Below are positions 59,698 through 64,000 of a DNA stretch of 64,000 nt, piece by piece. Positions within the stretch are counted from its first letter, which is position 1. The number at the start of each line of letters is the position of its first letter. The notes under the pieces were generated by a model that saw only the letters and a program-made list of their open reading frames with translations, did not search any database and was not told the origin of the DNA. The stretch is taken from the NCBI RefSeq assembly GCF_037546065.1, contig NZ_JAWMWG010000001.1:806001-870000 (forward strand), read 5' to 3'. The position numbers and the translations under genes are program-made. Source of the stretch: Holzapfeliella saturejae (lineage in GTDB: Bacteria > Bacillota > Bacilli > Lactobacillales > Lactobacillaceae).

Positions 59698-59735
59698 AAT
59701 TAAAGGAATTAAAATAGTTGTTTACTAGATTAACT

Positions 59736-60662
59736 TTAATTGGTGGAATTGTCAACTGAATCTTTTTGTAGCTGAGTCAAAATATTTTCAAATAACTGAG
59801 GCGGGTTAACATTAAACTCTAACCATTCTTCAGTTACAGGATGATAAAATCCAAGTGTTTTGGCGTGCAGTAATTGACCATGGCTACTTAAAGAACGACG
59901 TGGTCCATATAAAGGATCTCCCGCAACAGGATGGCTAATATACTTCATATGAACACGAATTTGGTGAGTACGACCAGTTTCTAGTTCACATTGAATTAAA
60001 CTGTATCCACTAAATTGTTCTAATACTTTAAAGTGAGTCACTGCATCACGGCCATCTGGAATAACCGCTTGCTTTTTGCGGTCCTTATAATCACGACCGA
60101 TTGGTGCTGTAATAGTTCCGCTTTCTTCGTTGAAGTTCCCATGTACAATCGCTAAATACTGACGTTTGTTAACTTTATCTTTTAATTGAGCTTGTAAACT
60201 AATTTTGGCTTGGTCGTTTTTGGCTACCATAAGTAATCCCGATGTATCTTTGTCAATTCTATGAACAATACCTGGTCTAAAAGCCTCTCCTTCATTAGTT
60301 CCTGAAAGTTTAGTGTGATAAAGCAAAGCGTTGACAAGCGTTTGATCAGGATGACCTGCACTGGGATGTACGACCATTCCTTGAGGTTTATTAACCACAA
60401 TAACGTCATCATCTTCATAAACAATATCTAAAGGAATATCTTGAGCTACCAAATCTAAAGGCTTTTCTTCAGGCACTTCTCCTGTAATTTGATCTTCAGA
60501 TTTAACTTGGTATTTAGCTTTCTTTGGCTCGCCATTCACTTTAATATCGCCATTTTGAATCATTGTCTTACATTTAGCACGACTGAGTTCAGGATAAGCT
60601 GTAGCTAACACAGCATCTAAACGGCCTGTTTCTGTTGAAATAGTTAAATTAATTTTGTTCAT
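59736..60662 (-). CDS. rluD: 23S rRNA pseudouridine synthase RluD family
   Basis: A 308-residue RluA/RluD-type pseudouridine synthase. N-terminal S4 domain (RLDAVLATAYPELSRAKCKT), catalytic motif GIVHRIDKDTSGLLMVAK with the nucleophilic Asp, and LETGRTHQIRVHM. Start MNKINL at ATG 60662, preceded by GGGAAAG and overlapping lspA by 14 bases; an ATG at 60674 is also in frame. lspA-rluD-pyrR order is typical of low-GC Gram-positives. Confidence 0.93.
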   Translation of the reverse strand: MNKINLTISTETGRLDAVLATAYPELSRAKCKTMIQNGDIKVNGEPKKAKYQVKSEDQITGEVPEEKPLDLVAQDIPLDIVYEDDDVIVVNKPQGMVVHPSAGHPDQTLVNALLYHTKLSGTNEGEAFRPGIVHRIDKDTSGLLMVAKNDQAKISLQAQLKDKVNKRQYLAIVHGNFNEESGTITAPIGRDYKDRKKQAVIPDGRDAVTHFKVLEQFSGYSLIQCELETGRTHQIRVHMKYISHPVAGDPLYGPRRSLSSHGQLLHAKTLGFYHPVTEEWLEFNVNPPQLFENILTQLQKDSVDNSTN

Positions 60663-61110
60663 GATCTTTCCCATCTAAAAATAATAAGTAAATAATAATT
60701 AACGCAACTCCACAAGTTACGGCAATGTCAGCGATATTAAAGATATTAAATCGCATAAAGTCTAATTGGAACATATCAATAACGTATTGTAAACGAATAC
60801 GGTCAATTAAATTACCGATTGTCCCTGATAAAATCAAGATAAGTCCAAGTCGACAAGTAAAGTGGCGTTTTTTTGTGCGATGGATTAAGTATAACAAGAC
60901 TGGGATAGCAATAATGGAAATAATGTAGAAAAATAACATATTCCCACTAAAAATATTGCTGGCTCCGCCGGTATTTTGAACATAAGTGAATGACAAAATG
61001 TTAGGTACAACTTCTTGTACTTGCCCTAACTGAAAATTAGCGGCAATGTATAGCTTTAGTAGTTGGTCTAAAACAAGCATGCCTAGACCAATTAACCAAA
61101 AAAGTATCAT
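60649..61110 (-). CDS. lspA: Lipoprotein signal peptidase (signal peptidase II)
   Basis: A 153-residue membrane aspartyl protease that cuts prolipoproteins before the lipidated Cys; its substrates would include the seven lipoproteins at 39.8-44 kb. Four transmembrane helices, with the catalytic Asp residues in GNLIDRIRLQYVIDMFQLDF and FNIADIAVTCG. The NTGGASNIFSG segment corresponds to the usual NTGAAF(W) motif. ATG 61110 follows GGAGAT, 18 bases after fhs. Confidence 0.95.
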   Translation of the reverse strand: MILFWLIGLGMLVLDQLLKLYIAANFQLGQVQEVVPNILSFTYVQNTGGASNIFSGNMLFFYIISIIAIPVLLYLIHRTKKRHFTCRLGLILILSGTIGNLIDRIRLQYVIDMFQLDFMRFNIFNIADIAVTCGVALIIIYLLFLDGKDHEQN

Positions 61111-61128
61111 ATAGTAGTGAAATCTCCT

Positions 61129-62817
61129 TTAAAATAAACCGGAAATTTTACCATTAGAATCAATATCAATATCCAAAGCAGCTGGATGTTTAGATAATCC
61201 AGGCATTGTTAACACACTTCCAGCATAGATAACAATAAATCCAGCTCCTGATTTCAAATCAACATCTCGAACTTGTAAAGTAAAGTCAGAAACTACATTA
61301 AGTTGTTTAGGATCATCTGAAAATGATGATTGTGTCTTGGCGATAATGATTGGTAAGTTTTCTTTGTTATTTTGTTTAATATTTTTAATTGAGTTTAAAG
61401 CTTGTTTTGAAAATGCAACATCTTTAGCACGATAAATTTCTTGAGCGACATGTTTAACTTTGTCTTCGATAGATTCATTATTATCGTAAATACGTTTAAA
61501 ATCAGTCACAGGCTGATTTTGAGTGACTTCAATAATTGTTTCAGCTAAATCTTTAGCCCCAATAGATCCTTTTTGGTGAGCATCTACTAGACAAACTTTG
61601 ACACCTAAAGCTTCAATTAATTCTTTAAGTTTAGCTAATTCTGCTGGTGTATCACTAGCAAAAGCGTTGATGGCAACGACAACAGGTACATTAAATTTCT
61701 GCATGTTTTCAATATGCTGGTTTAAGTTAGCAAATCCTACTTCAAGTGCAGAAACATTCTCATTTTTAAGATCTGCAAGTGCTTGTCCACCGTGGTACTT
61801 CAATGCACGAACTGTTGCGACAATGACACTAGCATCAGGAGCTTTTGGTAGCAATTGGCTTACAAAATCATTGTATTTTTCCCCACCTAAATCAGCTCCA
61901 AATCCAGCTTCAGTCACCACATAATCAGCCATATTTAAAGCGGCTGTAGTTGCAATTACAGAGTTTGTTCCATGAGCAATATTAGCAAATGGACCTCCAT
62001 GAATTAAAGCTGGTGTATATTCTAGTGTTTGTACTAAATTAGGCTTAATTGCATCTTTTAGTAGAACTGTAATAGCCCCTTGAACATTTAAATCTTTAAC
62101 ATAAACAGGTTGTTGATCATAAGTATAACCAACAAGTATTTGACTGATTCTGTTCTTTAAATCATCAATCCCTGTTGCTAGACATAAAATAGCCATTAAT
62201 TCATTAGCCGCTGTAATTTGGAAGCTTTCTTCACGTGGGACTCCACTTGTTCTGCCACCCATACCAACTAAAACATGGCGCATCACACGGTCATTTACAT
62301 CTAAACTGCGTTTAAACATAATTTGTCGAGGGTCCAAGTTCAAATCGTTCCCTTGTTGCATATGATTATCAATTAAAGCGGCTAATGTATTAATTGCACT
62401 AGTTAAGGCGTGTAAATCACCTGTAAAATGCAAGTTGATATCTTCCATTGGGACAACTTGACACTGTCCACCACCTGTTGCCCCACCTTTTAGTCCCATA
62501 ACTGGTCCAAGTGAAGGCTCTCTTAAAGCTAACATGCTTTTTTGATGGGTTTGTGTTGATAAAGCATCTGCCAATGCAATGGCCATCGTTGACTTACCTT
62601 CTCCGGCAGGAGTAGGATTAATCGAGGTTGTCAAAATTAATTTACCAAGTTTTTTGTTTTCGGTATATTTTTTTAATGCGTCATGACTGAGTTTAGCTTT
62701 ATAATGACCATAGAGCTCTAAGTCATTTGATTCTAGTCCTAAGGTTTGGGCTACTTCATTAATCGGCTTAGCCTTAGTATTTTGAAAGTTTTGTGCAATC
62801 TCGATATCTGTTCTCAC
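61129..62817 (-). CDS. fhs: Formate-tetrahydrofolate ligase
   Basis: A 562-residue enzyme making 10-formyltetrahydrofolate from formate, THF and ATP for purine and initiator-tRNA formylation. ATP-binding TPAGEGKSTMAIALADAL, EPSLGPVMGLKGGATGGG and GMGGRTSGVPREESFQITAA are hallmark sequences. The GTG start at 62817 (MRTDIEIAQNFQ) is eight bases after AGGAGG; an ATG at 62847 lies upstream of that site. It heads the minus-strand fhs-lspA-rluD run. Confidence 0.95.
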   Translation of the reverse strand: MRTDIEIAQNFQNTKAKPINEVAQTLGLESNDLELYGHYKAKLSHDALKKYTENKKLGKLILTTSINPTPAGEGKSTMAIALADALSTQTHQKSMLALREPSLGPVMGLKGGATGGGQCQVVPMEDINLHFTGDLHALTSAINTLAALIDNHMQQGNDLNLDPRQIMFKRSLDVNDRVMRHVLVGMGGRTSGVPREESFQITAANELMAILCLATGIDDLKNRISQILVGYTYDQQPVYVKDLNVQGAITVLLKDAIKPNLVQTLEYTPALIHGGPFANIAHGTNSVIATTAALNMADYVVTEAGFGADLGGEKYNDFVSQLLPKAPDASVIVATVRALKYHGGQALADLKNENVSALEVGFANLNQHIENMQKFNVPVVVAINAFASDTPAELAKLKELIEALGVKVCLVDAHQKGSIGAKDLAETIIEVTQNQPVTDFKRIYDNNESIEDKVKHVAQEIYRAKDVAFSKQALNSIKNIKQNNKENLPIIIAKTQSSFSDDPKQLNVVSDFTLQVRDVDLKSGAGFIVIYAGSVLTMPGLSKHPAALDIDIDSNGKISGLF

Positions 62818-62867
62818 CAAAAAATCCTCCTGAAATAATTCATTCAATAGAAAGTGTGACCTCGTTT

Positions 62868-63266
62868 ATGTTAAAAATTCATACAGATGGTGCCTTTGAT
62901 ATCAAAACTAATCAAGCAACCATCGGCTATATCATTGAAACATTCCCAAAGTCCACCTTAGTTAAACAACACGCTGAAAAAATTTTCGCTAAAGATAATC
63001 ATGAAGCAGAGTTCATCGCTTTAAACTATGCGTTAGACTACTTAATTAAAACCCAGCAAACCAACCAAATATTGAGTATTGAAACAGATTCTAAAATTCT
63101 GTGTGACTCAATTGATAAACGGTATGCTAAGAATTATCAAGAATTAACGCAAGATATTTTAAACCAGTTAGACCGGTTCTATGATCATTATATCAAACTT
63201 ATTCCTGATAAACAGAACTTTCGAGCACATAAGTTGGCGAATGATCGGTTATTTGAATTAAAATAA
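62868..63266 (+). CDS. RNase HI-like nuclease domain protein
   Basis: A 132-residue single-domain RNase H fold. The four acids are present: Asp in KIHTDGAF, Glu in HEAEFIALNYAL, Asp in SIETDSKIL and a terminal Asp in HKLANDRL, so it is probably active on RNA-DNA hybrids. The start ATG 62868 gives the family-like MLKIHTDGAFD; an earlier ATG at 62793 lies inside the divergent fhs. RNase HII is encoded separately at 25817; the two activities may be partly redundant. Confidence 0.85.
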   Translation: MLKIHTDGAFDIKTNQATIGYIIETFPKSTLVKQHAEKIFAKDNHEAEFIALNYALDYLIKTQQTNQILSIETDSKILCDSIDKRYAKNYQELTQDILNQLDRFYDHYIKLIPDKQNFRAHKLANDRLFELK

Positions 63267-63340
63267 TTTAAGGGTTAACACGACTCTTAATTAATGATTT
63301 AATTAGAGTGTTGCCGATAACTACAAAAGGAAGTGAGCAT

Positions 63341-64000
63341 GTGATCTCAAAAGAATTAGTCCAAAGCCGAGACTCACGCACCATCTTAATTAACAATATG
63401 TCAAAAGAAGATCAAGAGTACTTGCGAGAAAATTATCAACTGACGACTGAAATGTTAATTTATGCAAAAGACCTTCGAGAAAGAGCTCGTGTGGAATATG
63501 ACCAACCTACTCAATCCTGGATTATGATTTATAATGCAGTAGCTGAAAATTTTTCAAGACCGATTAGTCCGATTGCTATTATTATTCGGGATAAGAATGT
63601 ATTTGTCTTTACACGTACTGAAACACAGTATATTCAGAACTATTTCTCAAAAATAGACAATACAAAATTGCATATCCCCCTAACCCATCAAACAATTTGG
63701 GAAATGGTATTTAATGCTTTATACCGCATTACGACTGATTTTTTTGATCAAATTGAAGCATTGAATGCTCAACGTCAAGAACTTGAAACTGAAATTAGAA
63801 ATAGTCCAAATAATGACCATATTTTTGAACTGGCTGACCTAACTAAGGCAATGGTTTATATGTTGACCAGTGCAAACTCTAATACAATGGCTATTGAAAG
63901 TTTCAAACTTTATAATAGACGTCTTGGTATTTTAGATCTTAGTCAACTAGAATACGAACGTTTAGATGATGTGCTAATCGAAGCACGCCAAGCACAACAA
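63341..64000 (+). CDS. corA: CorA family magnesium transporter, 3' end cut by window
   Basis: Frame open from GTG 63341 (after AAGGAAG) to the right edge, 220 codons visible. The sequence (EDQEYLRENYQLTTEMLIYA, then SPIAIIIRDKNVFVFTRTET and the long helix HQTIWEMVFNALYRITTDFF) is the cytoplasmic funnel of CorA-like divalent cation channels; the two membrane helices with the GMN motif would lie beyond the edge. The CorA variety in lactobacilli that lacks a strict GMN cannot be excluded. Confidence 0.85.
   Translation, partial: MISKELVQSRDSRTILINNMSKEDQEYLRENYQLTTEMLIYAKDLRERARVEYDQPTQSWIMIYNAVAENFSRPISPIAIIIRDKNVFVFTRTETQYIQNYFSKIDNTKLHIPLTHQTIWEMVFNALYRITTDFFDQIEALNAQRQELETEIRNSPNNDHIFELADLTKAMVYMLTSANSNTMAIESFKLYNRRLGILDLSQLEYERLDDVLIEARQAQQ

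Noticed and set aside
63275..63320. TAATTA-rich inverted repeat before corA as a magnesium-sensing leader
   Set aside because: It lacks a T-run and any known Mg riboswitch core; the leader is too short to support the idea.

Overview
The window is low-GC DNA (about one third G+C by eye) from a Firmicute of the Lactobacillales. Gene order (cvfB-xerD-ribT-scpA-scpB-rluB, cmk-rpsA-der-hup, topA-xerC-hslV-hslU, lspA-rluD-pyrR-pyrP) and the many G-rich Shine-Dalgarno sites fit Enterococcaceae, most likely Vagococcus or a close relative. The genus is an inference. I see no tRNA, rRNA, insertion sequence or CRISPR array.

Layout. 0-10.6 kb is a dense plus-strand housekeeping block: virulence regulator/RNA-binding CvfB, XerD, condensin partners ScpA/ScpB, RluB, an FMN riboswitch with the riboflavin transporter RibU, a LysM protein, Cmk, an S1-repeat protein, Der, HU and a TPR protein. 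10.6-18.5 kb is accessory: an AdcA/ZinT-like protein behind a Fur-type box, small paralogous proteins, a decayed tandem duplicate, an ABC exporter, a frameshifted small membrane peptide and a cytidine-deaminase-like enzyme. 18.5-39.7 kb is mostly conserved: cca-thyA-dfrA, DegV, RbgA-RnhB-DprA, TopA-XerC-HslVU, PlsY, ParE-ParC, a LysR regulator and Mn-dependent pyrophosphatase. 39.8-48.6 kb is surface-oriented: seven related small lipoproteins with a DUF2785 gene among them, an RHH protein, an SPFH protein and a large secreted M60-type metallopeptidase whose C-terminus is shifted out of frame at an A8 tract. 48.9-64 kb holds DegV, RqcH, a GT-C-like membrane protein, and a minus-strand block carB-carA-pyrP-pyrR-rluD-lspA-fhs, then a divergent RNase HI-like gene and a CorA gene cut by the window edge.

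The most notable points are: (1) a full-length carA/carB pair in the pyrimidine operon in which the glutaminase cysteine and histidine and the ATP-grasp catalytic motifs of both synthetase halves have been replaced, while the C-terminal allosteric domain looks retained; (2) a strong candidate dif site at 48805-48832, close to the point where the prevailing gene strand changes, which places the replication terminus here, in a window that also carries both xerC and xerD; (3) an AdcA-like protein that has lost the lipobox and the zinc ligands of its transporter domain but keeps an intact ZinT domain, preceded by a 27-bp perfect palindrome with a Fur-type core; (4) a lipoprotein cluster showing block duplication and recombination behind conserved leaders.

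How the genes work together: XerC/XerD with dif, FtsK (not seen here), ScpA/B and ParC/ParE serve chromosome segregation and decatenation. PyrR with its leader attenuator controls uracil uptake and the altered CarAB. ThyA, DfrA and Fhs belong to one-carbon/folate metabolism. RibU under an FMN riboswitch, together with an orphan ribT, suggests dependence on imported riboflavin, at least at this locus.
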